Assembly: GCA_023387815.1 (NCBI GenBank)
Contig: JAEWHK010000073.1
Coordinates: 1 to 44,037 of the forward strand
DNA from: Pseudomonadota bacterium
Lineage (GTDB): Bacteria > Pseudomonadota > Gammaproteobacteria > Burkholderiales > Burkholderiaceae_B
DNA length: 44,037 nucleotides
Direction of reading: 5' to 3'
The notes beneath the pieces are model-generated. The model worked only from the letters and a program-made list of their open reading frames with translations, searched no databases and was not told the DNA's origin. The position numbers and the translations under genes were made by a program. Positions 33,582 to 41,719 of this stretch are shown here, piece by piece (position 1 is the first letter of the stretch; each line of letters opens with the position of its first letter).

Positions 33582-34700
33582 TCAGCTAAAAAAATCTTTA
33601 ACTCTGTCCGTCCAGGATTTATTCTTTGGGGAATGACGATCTCCGCCATCGTTGAGTGAGGTTTCAAACTGCCGCAACAAGGCCTTCTGTTCGTCGCTCA
33701 GGCGAATTGGGGTTTCCACAACCACGTGGCAATAGAGATCGCCCGGATACGAAGCACGTACCCCTTTAATACCTTTGCCGCGAAGCCTGAACACCTTACC
33801 GGTTTGCGTGCCTTCGGGAACAGTGATTTCCCCTTTGCCGCCCAACGTGGGAACAGCCAGATCGCCGCCCAGTGTGGCGGTGACAAACGGCAGCGGCACT
33901 TCGCAGTGCAGATCGTCGCCATCCCGTTTGAAAATGCTGTGTTCCTTGATTGCGATTTCAACGTACAGATCGCCGGACGGGCCGCCATTGACACCTGGCT
34001 CACCGTTGCCTGCAGAGCGGATACGCATGCCATCATCAATACCCGCAGGAATTTTGACCTGAAGGGTTTTATTTTTGCGCTTGCGACCCACACCATCGCA
34101 GGCTGTGCAGGGATCCTTGATTTCCTTGCCCGTACCATGGCAGGTTGGGCAGGTTTGCTGGACACTGAAAAAGCCCTGCTGCATGCGCACGGCACCGGCA
34201 CCGTGGCAGGTATGGCAGGTCACGGGCTCGGTGCCAGGTTTGGCGCCGCTGCCGTGACAGACATCGCAGTTTTCCCAGCTGGGTACGCGAATTTCTGTTT
34301 CCATGCCCTTGGCGGCCTGCTCAAGCGTGATATCCAGGCGATACCGCAGGTCGGCCCCGCGAAATACCTGAGGACCGCCGCCGCGACGGCCGCCGCCCCC
34401 GAAAATATCACCGAATATGTCGCCAAACACATCACCAAAGCCGGCAGCGCCTGCCCCGCCCATACCGGCATTGGGGTCGACACCGGCATGGCCGTATCGG
34501 TCATACGCATCCCGTTTTTGCGGATCCGAAAGAATTTCGTAGGCTTCCTTGGCTTCCTTGAATTTTTCTTCTGCCTCGTTGCTGCCCGGATTGCGATCGG
34601 GATGATACTTCATGGCGAGTTTGCGATACGCCTTTTTGATATCCTCTTCCGAAGCGTTCTTGGCCAGACCCAGCGCTTCGTAGTAGTCACGTTTTGCCAT
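33582..34700 (-). CDS. dnaJ: Chaperone DnaJ (Hsp40)
   Basis: The 372-residue type I J-protein has the J domain with the DnaK-stimulating YHPDRNPG loop (HPD at about 33-35). A Gly-rich region (GGAGAAGFGDVFGDIFGDIF, GGGGRRGG) follows, then four CxxCxGxG zinc repeats starting at CDVCHGSG, CHTCHGAG, CPTCHGTG and CTACDGVG, and the substrate-binding C-terminal domain. It delivers clients to DnaK and stimulates ATP hydrolysis. It lies 94 bases after dnaK with a hairpin between. Confidence 0.98.
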   Translation of the reverse strand: MAKRDYYEALGLAKNASEEDIKKAYRKLAMKYHPDRNPGSNEAEEKFKEAKEAYEILSDPQKRDAYDRYGHAGVDPNAGMGGAGAAGFGDVFGDIFGDIFGGGGRRGGGPQVFRGADLRYRLDITLEQAAKGMETEIRVPSWENCDVCHGSGAKPGTEPVTCHTCHGAGAVRMQQGFFSVQQTCPTCHGTGKEIKDPCTACDGVGRKRKNKTLQVKIPAGIDDGMRIRSAGNGEPGVNGGPSGDLYVEIAIKEHSIFKRDGDDLHCEVPLPFVTATLGGDLAVPTLGGKGEITVPEGTQTGKVFRLRGKGIKGVRASYPGDLYCHVVVETPIRLSDEQKALLRQFETSLNDGGDRHSPKNKSWTDRVKDFFS

Positions 34701-34743
34701 CGTTATACGCCTTTAGATTTCTTCTCTAATATAAAAAACAATA

Positions 34744-34773
34744 CCCGGCCCTGTCATTTTCAGACCGGCCGGG
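34744..34773 (-). terminator. Hairpin between dnaK and dnaJ (attenuator-like)
   Basis: CCCGGCC (34744-34750) and GGCCGGG (34767-34773) form a seven-base-pair GC stem; on the minus strand TATTGTTTTTT follows. It could reduce transcription into dnaJ, giving more DnaK than DnaJ, or stabilise the dnaK mRNA. Confidence 0.55.
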
Positions 34774-34794
34774 TTTTGAGTCAGACAAACTGCA

Positions 34795-36726
34795 TTATTT
34801 GTCGTCGCGTTTCACTTCTTTGAAGTCAGCGTCGACAACGTTGTCGTCAGCTGGCTGAGCCTGTTCTGCACCGGGTGCATCGCCCTGGGCTGCTGCCTGA
34901 GCCTGCATGTCTGCATACATTTTCTCACCCAGTTTCTGTGAGGCCGTTGTAAGCGCTTCGACTTTGGCATCGATGGCCGCTTTGTCGCCGTCTTTCAGAA
35001 CGTCTTCCAGTTCCTTGATGGCTGCTTCAATGGCTTCCTTGTCAGCCGCTTCCAGCTTGTCACCGTACTCGGTCAGAGACTTGCGGGTAGAGTGAACCAG
35101 TGCGTCTGCCTGGTTGCGAGTCTGAGCCAGTTCGGCAACGCGGTGGTCTTCGTCAGCATGCGCTTCGGCATCCTTGACCATGCGCTGGATCTCGTCTTCG
35201 GACAGACCGGAATTTGCCTTGATCGTGATTTTGTTTTCTTTGCCGGTGCCCTTGTCTTTTGCGGAAACGTGCAAAATACCGTTGGCATCGATGTCAAACG
35301 TTACCTCGATCTGTGGCAGGCCACGTGCTGCAGGAGGGATACCCTCGAGATTGAACTCGCCCAGTGCCTTGTTACCAGCAGCCACTTCACGCTCACCCTG
35401 GAAGACCTTGATGGTCACCGCAGGCTGATTGTCTTCAGCGGTAGAGAAAGTCTGCGTAAACCGGGTTGGGATCGTGGTGTTTTTCTGGATCATTTTGGTC
35501 ATCACGCCGCCCAGAGTTTCAATACCCAGTGACAGCGGAGTCACGTCCAGCAACAGCACGTCTTTCCGGTCTCCGGACAGAACAGAACCCTGAATGGCTG
35601 CACCAGCGGCCACGGCTTCGTCGGGGTTCACATCCTTGCGAGGATCTTTGCCGAAGAACTCTTTGACTTTTTCCTGCACTTTAGGCATGCGGGTCATACC
35701 ACCCACCAGGATCACGTCGTCGATGTCAGATACTTTGACTCCCGCGTCGGTCACCGCTGTGCGGCAAGGCGCAATGGTGCGCTCGATCAGATCTTCAACC
35801 AGTGCTTCCAATTTTGCACGGGTAATTTTCAGGTTCAGGTGTTTCGGACCGGAAGCATCAGCCGTGATGTAAGGCAGGTTCACTTCAGTCTGAGAAGCGG
35901 AAGACAGCTCGATTTTGGCTTTCTCGGCAGCTTCTTTCAGGCGTTGCAGGGCCAGAACGTCTTTGCCCAGATCCACGCCCTGATCTTTCTTGAACTCAGA
36001 GATGATGTAGTCAATGATGCGCTGGTCGAAATCTTCACCGCCCAGGAAGGTATCGCCGTTGGTAGAGAGCACTTCGAACTGCTTCTCACCGTCTACGTCG
36101 GCAATTTCGATGATAGAGACGTCGAAAGTACCGCCACCCAGGTCATAAACCGCGATTTTGCGGTCGCCCTTTTCTGTCTTGTCCAGACCGAAAGCCAGAG
36201 CCGCAGCCGTAGGTTCGTTGATGATACGTTTGACTTCCAGGCCGGCAATGCGTCCTGCGTCTTTGGTTGCCTGACGCTGGCTGTCGTTGAAGTAGGCAGG
36301 AACCGTAATCACGGCTTCAGTCACTTCTTCGCCCAGATAGTCTTCGGCAGTTTTCTTCATTTTGCGCAGCACTTCAGCGGACACCTGAGGAGGAGCCATT
36401 TTTTTGCCACGTGCTTCTACCCATGCGTCGCCATTGTCAGCCTTGACAATGCTGTATGGCATGAGATCGATATCTTTCTGTACGGCTTTTTCTTCAAATT
36501 TGCGGCCGATCAGGCGTTTGACGGCATACAGGGTGTTTTTTGGATTGGTTACCGCCTGACGTTTGGCAGGGGCGCCAACCAGTGTTTCGCCGTCTTCCAT
36601 ATAGGCAATGATTGAGGGCGTCGTACGTGCGCCTTCAGCATTTTCCAGAATTTTGACCTTGTCGCCTTCCAGGACGGATACACAGCTGTTGGTGGTACCC
36701 AAGTCAATACCAATGATTTTTCCCAT
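34795..36726 (-). CDS. dnaK: Chaperone DnaK (Hsp70)
   Basis: The 643-residue Hsp70 has the ATPase start MGKIIGIDLGTTNSCVSVLE, phosphate 2 AVYDLGGGTFDVSIIEI, and DVILVGGMTRMPKVQ. The interdomain linker DVLLLDVTPLSLGIETLGGV leads to a substrate-binding domain and a lid, ending in an Ala/Asp/Glu-rich tail (DAPGAEQAQPADDNVVDADFKEV). It folds and rescues proteins with DnaJ and GrpE. AAGGTAG precedes the ATG. A sigma-32-type promoter lies 85-112 bases upstream. Confidence 0.99.
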   Translation of the reverse strand: MGKIIGIDLGTTNSCVSVLEGDKVKILENAEGARTTPSIIAYMEDGETLVGAPAKRQAVTNPKNTLYAVKRLIGRKFEEKAVQKDIDLMPYSIVKADNGDAWVEARGKKMAPPQVSAEVLRKMKKTAEDYLGEEVTEAVITVPAYFNDSQRQATKDAGRIAGLEVKRIINEPTAAALAFGLDKTEKGDRKIAVYDLGGGTFDVSIIEIADVDGEKQFEVLSTNGDTFLGGEDFDQRIIDYIISEFKKDQGVDLGKDVLALQRLKEAAEKAKIELSSASQTEVNLPYITADASGPKHLNLKITRAKLEALVEDLIERTIAPCRTAVTDAGVKVSDIDDVILVGGMTRMPKVQEKVKEFFGKDPRKDVNPDEAVAAGAAIQGSVLSGDRKDVLLLDVTPLSLGIETLGGVMTKMIQKNTTIPTRFTQTFSTAEDNQPAVTIKVFQGEREVAAGNKALGEFNLEGIPPAARGLPQIEVTFDIDANGILHVSAKDKGTGKENKITIKANSGLSEDEIQRMVKDAEAHADEDHRVAELAQTRNQADALVHSTRKSLTEYGDKLEAADKEAIEAAIKELEDVLKDGDKAAIDAKVEALTTASQKLGEKMYADMQAQAAAQGDAPGAEQAQPADDNVVDADFKEVKRDDK

Positions 36727-36810
36727 TTGAGTCTACCTTATTTTCAAAAATTCAATGATTGAGCCCTGGTCTGAACATGGGTCCGACACAGGATCTTGCG
36801 TTGTCTAGTA

Positions 36811-36838
36811 CGTGGGGCTGGCCAGTTTCTATTTCAAG
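36811..36838 (-). promoter_or_regulatory. Sigma-32-type heat-shock promoter for dnaK
   Basis: On the minus strand CTTGAA (36833-36838), a 15-base spacer and CCCCACG (36811-36817) agree with the sigma-32 consensus CTTGAA / CCCCATNT. The start would be about 80 bases before the dnaK ATG. Confidence 0.75.
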
Positions 36839-36931
36839 AGATAAAAAACCGCAATTTTGCGATTTTTTTGCATTTTTTGCCGTTTTTTGGCCTGAAATGG
36901 TTCAGTTGAACAGAAAATGACCGAATTCTGG

Positions 36932-36959
36932 CAAAAAGGCCAGCGGAAAAACGCCGGCC
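36932..36959 (-). terminator. Rho-independent terminator after grpE
   Basis: On the minus strand GGCCGGCG (36952-36959) and CGCTGGCC (36938-36945) form an eight-base-pair stem with one G-T pair, followed by five T (36933-36937). It lies ten bases after the grpE stop and separates grpE from the dnaK promoter. Confidence 0.8.
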
Positions 36960-36969
36960 TGAGTGGCAG

Positions 36970-37545
36970 TTAGCCTTCTCCGGCAGACACGGTAACAAGG
37001 GCGGGCCGAAGTACACGGTCGGCGATGGTATAGCCTTTCTGCAGTGTGCTGGCGACGGTACCGGCAGGAACCTGCGCGGGGATATTGGAAATGGCCTGAT
37101 GAACATGCGGATCGAATTTTTCTCCGGGAGCGGGAGCCACTTCCTTCAGATTATTGCGCTCAAACGCGGAGGTGAGCTGACGCAGCGTCGTCTCCAGCCC
37201 TTCACGGAACGCTTCAACAGACTGATTCTCCAGGGCTAAGGCCGCTTCCAGGCTGTCGCGCACGGGAACCAGGCTTTCGGCAAACGCTTCGGTGCCGAAC
37301 TTGCGGGCCTTGGATACGTCTTCCTGGGCGCGCCGACGGACGTTTTCCATTTCGGCATGCGCGCGCAGCAACTGATCGTGATACTGGCTGACCTTGGCTT
37401 CGAGTTCTGAGTATTTGGCTTCCAGATCGTCAGTGGGAATAGCGGCGCCCTCTTCTGCAGGCTGATTGGCCTGGGCGGGATCCTGGCTGGCTTCGCTTTC
37501 AGCCTGAGATGCCGGGTTCTTCTTTGGATCAAATTCCTGTGTCAT
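36970..37545 (-). CDS. grpE: Nucleotide exchange factor GrpE
   Basis: The 191-residue product has an acidic, low-complexity N-terminus, then the long helix (LEAKVSQYHDQLLRAHAEMENVRRRAQEDVSKARK) that forms the GrpE dimer stalk. The C-terminal beta domain carries FDPHVHQAISNIPAQVPAGTVASTLQKGYTIADRVLRPALVTVS. It releases ADP from DnaK. It has its own sigma-32-type promoter and a terminator, so grpE and dnaK are separate transcription units here. Confidence 0.98.
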   Translation of the reverse strand: MTQEFDPKKNPASQAESEASQDPAQANQPAEEGAAIPTDDLEAKYSELEAKVSQYHDQLLRAHAEMENVRRRAQEDVSKARKFGTEAFAESLVPVRDSLEAALALENQSVEAFREGLETTLRQLTSAFERNNLKEVAPAPGEKFDPHVHQAISNIPAQVPAGTVASTLQKGYTIADRVLRPALVTVSAGEG

Positions 37546-37581
37546 TTCTGCTCCTGCGTCAAATTAATATAGTTATGCCCC

Positions 37582-37609
37582 ACATGGGGGCGCCGAAGGT
37601 AAATTCAAG
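37582..37609 (-). promoter_or_regulatory. Sigma-32-type heat-shock promoter for grpE
   Basis: On the minus strand CTTGAA (37604-37609), a 14-base spacer and CCCCATGT (37582-37589) match the sigma-32 consensus at every defined position. It lies between the MOSC gene stop and the grpE start. Confidence 0.85.
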
Positions 37610-37638
37610 ACCTGCACTGCGGCTTTCGCCGGGTCGCA

Positions 37639-38514
37639 TCAAAAGTCGTATTCCAGCTCAACTTCCTGCCCTACCCTGAGCACATCGCTGACATCGTCAG
37701 TGAGAACTGCGTTCACGCCGAACAGCACGCCCAGTTCCGCACTACGGGTTTTCAGCAGAGTCAGGCCGGGTTCATCAGCAACCGCAGCCGTCTCGGGATT
37801 GACGTTGGGAATCGGGCAACGCGGACAGGGCTTGACCATGGCAAAGTGCAGATTGCCTGCTGTCAGCCCAAAGACGTAGTCTTCTTCATACTCCGGAAGC
37901 CCTTCCAGCACGATATTGGGTCTGAACCGGATCATATCCACGGCGTTCACATTTTTTTCTGACAGGGTACTGTTGAGTGAATCCAGCGAGGCCTGGTTGG
38001 TAATCAGAAACGGAAAGCCGTCGGCAAACGCAAAAGTATGCTCCAGTGTTTGCAGAGGTTTCCAGTCTTCATGTCGCAACTGCCAGTTCTGCGGAAATTC
38101 GGGTGACACTCGTCGCTGCGATTCCGGATGCAGACGCAGCAGGCGGCATGGCTGTCCCAGTACCTGGGTGAACCATTCGTCTGCTTCGTCACTCACCGGT
38201 GCACCCAGCGGCTTGCCGGACCAGACCTGCACCGGCACTTGCGGCTCCTGCGCCTGGGCGGGTGCCAGGGAGATCGTGAGTGCGGACACGCCGGGGGCGT
38301 TGAGCACCATCTGTTCCAGCTCGGGCTGCAGTCCCGGTTTGACAAGCACCATGCGCGGGACTGTGCGCTGCGTCATCATCTGCCCCGCCGCATCCACCAC
38401 GATGAACTGTCGATCCCATCGGACGCCCGCAGCGCTTATCTGCGTACTGTCCAGGGCAATGCCCGCGCAGGACTTCACGGGGTAGACATAAAGGCCTCGA
38501 ATGATAACTGCCAT
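37639..38514 (-). CDS. MOSC domain protein (YcbX/mARC-like)
   Basis: The 291-residue product has the N-terminal beta-barrel domain (VIIRGLYVYPVKSCAGIALD) followed by a MOSC domain with RFRPNIVLEGLPEYEEDY and the conserved cysteine block MVKPCPRCPIPNVNPETA. MOSC proteins bind the molybdenum cofactor and reduce N-hydroxylated compounds; E. coli YcbX detoxifies 6-hydroxylaminopurine and also has a ferredoxin domain, which this protein lacks. It lies between hemH (27-base gap) and grpE and is presumably cotranscribed with hrcA-hemH. Confidence 0.9.
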   Translation of the reverse strand: MAVIIRGLYVYPVKSCAGIALDSTQISAAGVRWDRQFIVVDAAGQMMTQRTVPRMVLVKPGLQPELEQMVLNAPGVSALTISLAPAQAQEPQVPVQVWSGKPLGAPVSDEADEWFTQVLGQPCRLLRLHPESQRRVSPEFPQNWQLRHEDWKPLQTLEHTFAFADGFPFLITNQASLDSLNSTLSEKNVNAVDMIRFRPNIVLEGLPEYEEDYVFGLTAGNLHFAMVKPCPRCPIPNVNPETAAVADEPGLTLLKTRSAELGVLFGVNAVLTDDVSDVLRVGQEVELEYDF

Positions 38515-38541
38515 AACGGTTCTCGGATTGGTAAAAGGGAA

Positions 38542-39537
38542 CTATTGTGCCGTGCCGGTTTGTGGCCAGCCGACGATATGCTCACGTACGAGCCCCGCTA
38601 CGGACTGAATCCAGTCGGGGTGATCGTTAAGGCAGGGAATATAGCGAAACTGTTCGCCTCCGGCCTGGGCGAACGCATGGGCACACTCGATACGGATCTC
38701 CTCGAGTGTTTCCAGACAATCGGCCACAAATCCCGGACATAGCACATCGACATGCCGGATATTATCGCCCGGATACGCCTGCAGTACGGAAATGGTGGCC
38801 GGTCCGATCCATTCAGCACGACCGAATCGGCTCTGGAAAGCGATATCGATGGGAACGCCCTCTATAGCGAGCCGGCTGCGTAACGCCTGAGCCGTTGCCA
38901 GGCAATCCTGCTGATACGGATCGCCCTGGTCCACCGAACGTTTGGGGAGCCCGTGAAAACTCAAGAGAAGCTGCTGCGGCTTGCCGTGTTCGTGCCAGTA
39001 ATCACGCACGTTCTTTACCAAGGTATCGATATAGCCTGGCAGTGTGTTGAATCGCTTGACGAAACGAAACTCGGGTACGTCGCGCATCTCGCGATGCAGC
39101 GCCAGCGTGCGTTCAAAGATAGTGGTTGTGGTGCTGGCAGAAAACTGTGGATACAGTGGCAGAATCAGAATGCGCTCGCAGCCGGCCTCGCGCAACTGCT
39201 CAAAGGCCTGCTGCATGGAAGGCTTTCCATAACGCATGGCAAGCACAACTGTCGCTTCAATCTGTTCCCGATCCAGTTGCGCCTGCACACCCTGCGCCAG
39301 CCGTTTGCCATGAACCAGCAAGGGAGAACCCTCTTCCATCCAGATCTTGCGATACTTGGGAACCAGCTTGCCCGGGCGCAAGGGAAGGACAGCCAGATTC
39401 AGAATCGCCTTCCACAATACCGGCGGAATTTCCACCACGCGGGGATCGGACAGAAACTCCGCGAGATAGGCCCGAATGGCGCCGGCATCGGGACTATCCG
39501 GGGTGCCAAGGTTGATCAGTACAACTCCTGTGTTCAT
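38542..39537 (-). CDS. hemH: Ferrochelatase
   Basis: This 331-residue enzyme inserts ferrous iron into protoporphyrin IX, the last step of haem synthesis. The start TGVVLINLGTPDSP, the catalytic His195 in LLSFHGLPKRSVDQGDPYQ and Glu276 in VLCPGFVADCLETLEE are all present. The length is normal. It follows hrcA after 65 bases, a common order in betaproteobacteria. Confidence 0.97.
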   Translation of the reverse strand: MNTGVVLINLGTPDSPDAGAIRAYLAEFLSDPRVVEIPPVLWKAILNLAVLPLRPGKLVPKYRKIWMEEGSPLLVHGKRLAQGVQAQLDREQIEATVVLAMRYGKPSMQQAFEQLREAGCERILILPLYPQFSASTTTTIFERTLALHREMRDVPEFRFVKRFNTLPGYIDTLVKNVRDYWHEHGKPQQLLLSFHGLPKRSVDQGDPYQQDCLATAQALRSRLAIEGVPIDIAFQSRFGRAEWIGPATISVLQAYPGDNIRHVDVLCPGFVADCLETLEEIRIECAHAFAQAGGEQFRYIPCLNDHPDWIQSVAGLVREHIVGWPQTGTAQ

Positions 39538-39577
39538 GCTTTCCTTGCTTGCTGCCCGCGCTGTGGGGCGTTCTGGG

Positions 39578-39603
39578 TTCGGGATGTTCTTTCGGGATGT
39601 TCT
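39578..39603. repeat. Perfect 13-base tandem duplication at the hrcA stop
   Basis: TTCGGGATGTTCT occurs at 39578-39590 and again at 39591-39603. The second copy ends on the first base of the hrcA stop codon (complement of 39603-39605). It lies in the hrcA-hemH gap. Confidence 0.9.
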
Positions 39604-40604
39604 TATTGATGGCTCAGGGCATTCGACAACAGCCTGGCAGTCAGATCCACAATGGGGATGACGCGATTATAGGACATCCTGCTGGGGCCGATCACGCCAA
39701 GGGTGCCAACGATTTTTCCGTCAACGCCGTAAGGGGCGGTAATGACAGAGACATCTTCCATGGGTACCAGACTGGAATCGCCACCTATATAGATTTTGAC
39801 ACCCTGTGAGCGATCGGTGACATCCAGCAGCTGCATCAGATCGGTCTTCTGTTCAAACAGAGAGAACATTTTGCGCAGACGCTCCATATCCGAGGCGAAA
39901 TCCTTGATTTCCAGAAGACGTCGCTCACCAGAAATGACCACAGAAGATTCGTGATCATCATCATTACCGGCATCCACTGCCGCCTGCATCAGAGAGGAGA
40001 TTTCTTCCTTGAGCTGGTTCAGTTCCCTGCCCAGTCTTTCCCTGACCTGTTCAAACGATTTGCCGGCGAAATTCTGATTGAAATAATTTGCAGCTTCAAT
40101 CAGCTGGGCTTCGGTATAGTCGTGCATAGGCGACAGAATGCGGTTCTGCACATCGCCCTCTGGCGTCACAATAATCAGCAGAATGCGTCGCTGCGACAGC
40201 CGGATGAATTCGATCTGCCGGAATACCTGCGAACGTTTGGGTGTGAGCACCACTCCCGCAAACTGGGTCAGATTGGACACCAGAGACGCGGCCACGTTCA
40301 GTGCCTTGCTGGGGGCCGTGTTGGAAAAGGCATCATGCAGGCCGGATGGCGCCTCAATGTCGTAGGGCTTGATGACCAGAAGATTATCCACGAACAGACG
40401 GTATCCCTGGGGCGTGGGTATGCGCCCGGCCGACGTGTGCGGACTGTGGATCAGGCCAAGATCTTCCAGATCGGCCATGACATTGCGGATTGTTGCCGGT
40501 GACAGTTCAAACAGCTTTGACAGCGTTCTTGAACCGACCGGCTGTCCATCGTCAATATAACGCTCAATAAGAGCTTTCAGTAATGCGTTTGCGCGATCAT
40601 CCAT
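39603..40604 (-). CDS. hrcA: Heat-inducible transcription repressor HrcA
   Basis: The 333-residue product has the winged helix (MDDRANALLKALIERYIDDGQPVGSRTL, then SPATIRNVMADLEDLGLI). A GAF-like and inserted dimerisation domain follow, and the C-terminal block is VVITAPYGVDGKIVGTLGVIGPSRM. HrcA binds CIRCE elements and represses groESL, and in some species dnaK; GroEL keeps it active. No CIRCE repeat was seen in this window, so its target is probably elsewhere. It is divergent from nadK. Confidence 0.97.
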   Translation of the reverse strand: MDDRANALLKALIERYIDDGQPVGSRTLSKLFELSPATIRNVMADLEDLGLIHSPHTSAGRIPTPQGYRLFVDNLLVIKPYDIEAPSGLHDAFSNTAPSKALNVAASLVSNLTQFAGVVLTPKRSQVFRQIEFIRLSQRRILLIIVTPEGDVQNRILSPMHDYTEAQLIEAANYFNQNFAGKSFEQVRERLGRELNQLKEEISSLMQAAVDAGNDDDHESSVVISGERRLLEIKDFASDMERLRKMFSLFEQKTDLMQLLDVTDRSQGVKIYIGGDSSLVPMEDVSVITAPYGVDGKIVGTLGVIGPSRMSYNRVIPIVDLTARLLSNALSHQ

Positions 40605-40766
40605 TGCGAGTATGTGGTGGTTTGTACCAAAGGATATTTTACGGGCACCTTAATTGTTCAAGCGGTAGTCAATGTAGAATAACGTATTATGACGATTGCC
40701 GTAGGCTTCATTTCCGGTACATATCCCTTTTTCATTGTCGTTTCGTTTATTGTATATGGTTTCACT

Positions 40767-41654
40767 ATGCATTTTTCAACCATAGCACTGGTCGGCAGAT
40801 ATCACGACTCGGGTCTTGATGGGCCGCTGCGCGCCCTGGCGCGTGTGCTCGTCGACGCGGGCAGACAGGTCCTGGTTGAAAAGGAAACGTCTGAGAACAC
40901 CGGCGTCACTGAATACCCTGCCGCGACCACTGCCGAAATTGGCAAACAGGCCGATCTTGTCATCGTCATGGGCGGCGACGGTACCATGCTGGGCGTGGGC
41001 CGCACACTTGCCCAGTACGATGTGCCGCTTTTGGGCATCAACCACGGACGGCTGGGTTTCATTACCGACATTCCCGTGCAGAATGCGCAGGAAGCGATCG
41101 AATCGGTTCTTGAAGGTCAGTACGAAATTGAGCATCGTACTCTGTTGCAGGCGTCGGTCGTCAGAGATGACCAGACCCTGACCTGTGCCCTGGCACTCAA
41201 TGACGTCGTGCTCAACCGGGCCAGTCGCGGCGGCATGATTGAAATCTGTGTCGAATACAACGAAACGCTCATGTATCGGCAGCGCGCCGACGGACTGATT
41301 GTTGCCACCCCTACCGGCTCAACCGCTTATTCTCTGAGCGCCAGCGGACCCATTCTCCACCCGGCAGTCAACGCATTCCTGCTGGTTCCTGTCGCCCCGC
41401 AAACCTTGTCGAACCGGCCTATCGCAGTACCGGATACGGGCACGCTGACATTGACGCTGACAGAAGTCGGTCGCGTTGAAACGGGTGCCAGTGTGCACTT
41501 TGATATGCAGACCTGGTCCGATCTGCAGCTGGGTGACAAAATCGTTGTAACCAAGGCAGATCATCAGATCCGCTTTCTTCACCCGAAAGGGTACAGTTTC
41601 TTTTCCACCCTGCGCCAGAAGTTGCACTGGAATATCATGCCAGAGTCCACGTAG
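40767..41654 (+). CDS. nadK: NAD kinase
   Basis: The 295-residue product phosphorylates NAD to NADP. MHFSTIALVGRYHD is the usual start, followed by the GGDGTMLG motif (DLVIVMGGDGTMLGVGR), INHGRLGFITD, LNDVVLNR and the conserved second motif ADGLIVATPTGSTAYSLSASGPI. An in-frame ATG at 40689 would add a 26-residue hydrophobic stretch that no NAD kinase has, so ATG 40767 is chosen. It pairs with recN, 65 bases downstream, as is common in betaproteobacteria. Confidence 0.96.
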   Translation: MHFSTIALVGRYHDSGLDGPLRALARVLVDAGRQVLVEKETSENTGVTEYPAATTAEIGKQADLVIVMGGDGTMLGVGRTLAQYDVPLLGINHGRLGFITDIPVQNAQEAIESVLEGQYEIEHRTLLQASVVRDDQTLTCALALNDVVLNRASRGGMIEICVEYNETLMYRQRADGLIVATPTGSTAYSLSASGPILHPAVNAFLLVPVAPQTLSNRPIAVPDTGTLTLTLTEVGRVETGASVHFDMQTWSDLQLGDKIVVTKADHQIRFLHPKGYSFFSTLRQKLHWNIMPEST

Positions 41655-41719
41655 CGCGTGGCCTGACGATCGACCCATCCTGAATCCAGCAATCCCATTC
41701 ATCACAGAAGTTCGATTAC

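Noticed and set aside
36727..36969. Search for a CIRCE element upstream of dnaK
   Set aside because: No TTAGCACTC/GAGTGCTAA pair was found; only sigma-32-type elements are present.
40689..40766. N-terminal hydrophobic extension of NAD kinase
   Set aside because: The 26 extra residues look like a membrane segment that the family lacks; the region is more likely promoter and leader, with the start at ATG 40767.
40605..40766. Sigma-70 promoters in the hrcA-nadK gap
   Set aside because: Possible hexamers such as TTGTTC with TAGAAT have wrong spacing (15 bases), and hrcA-side hexamers are 14 or 25 bases apart, so none is reported.
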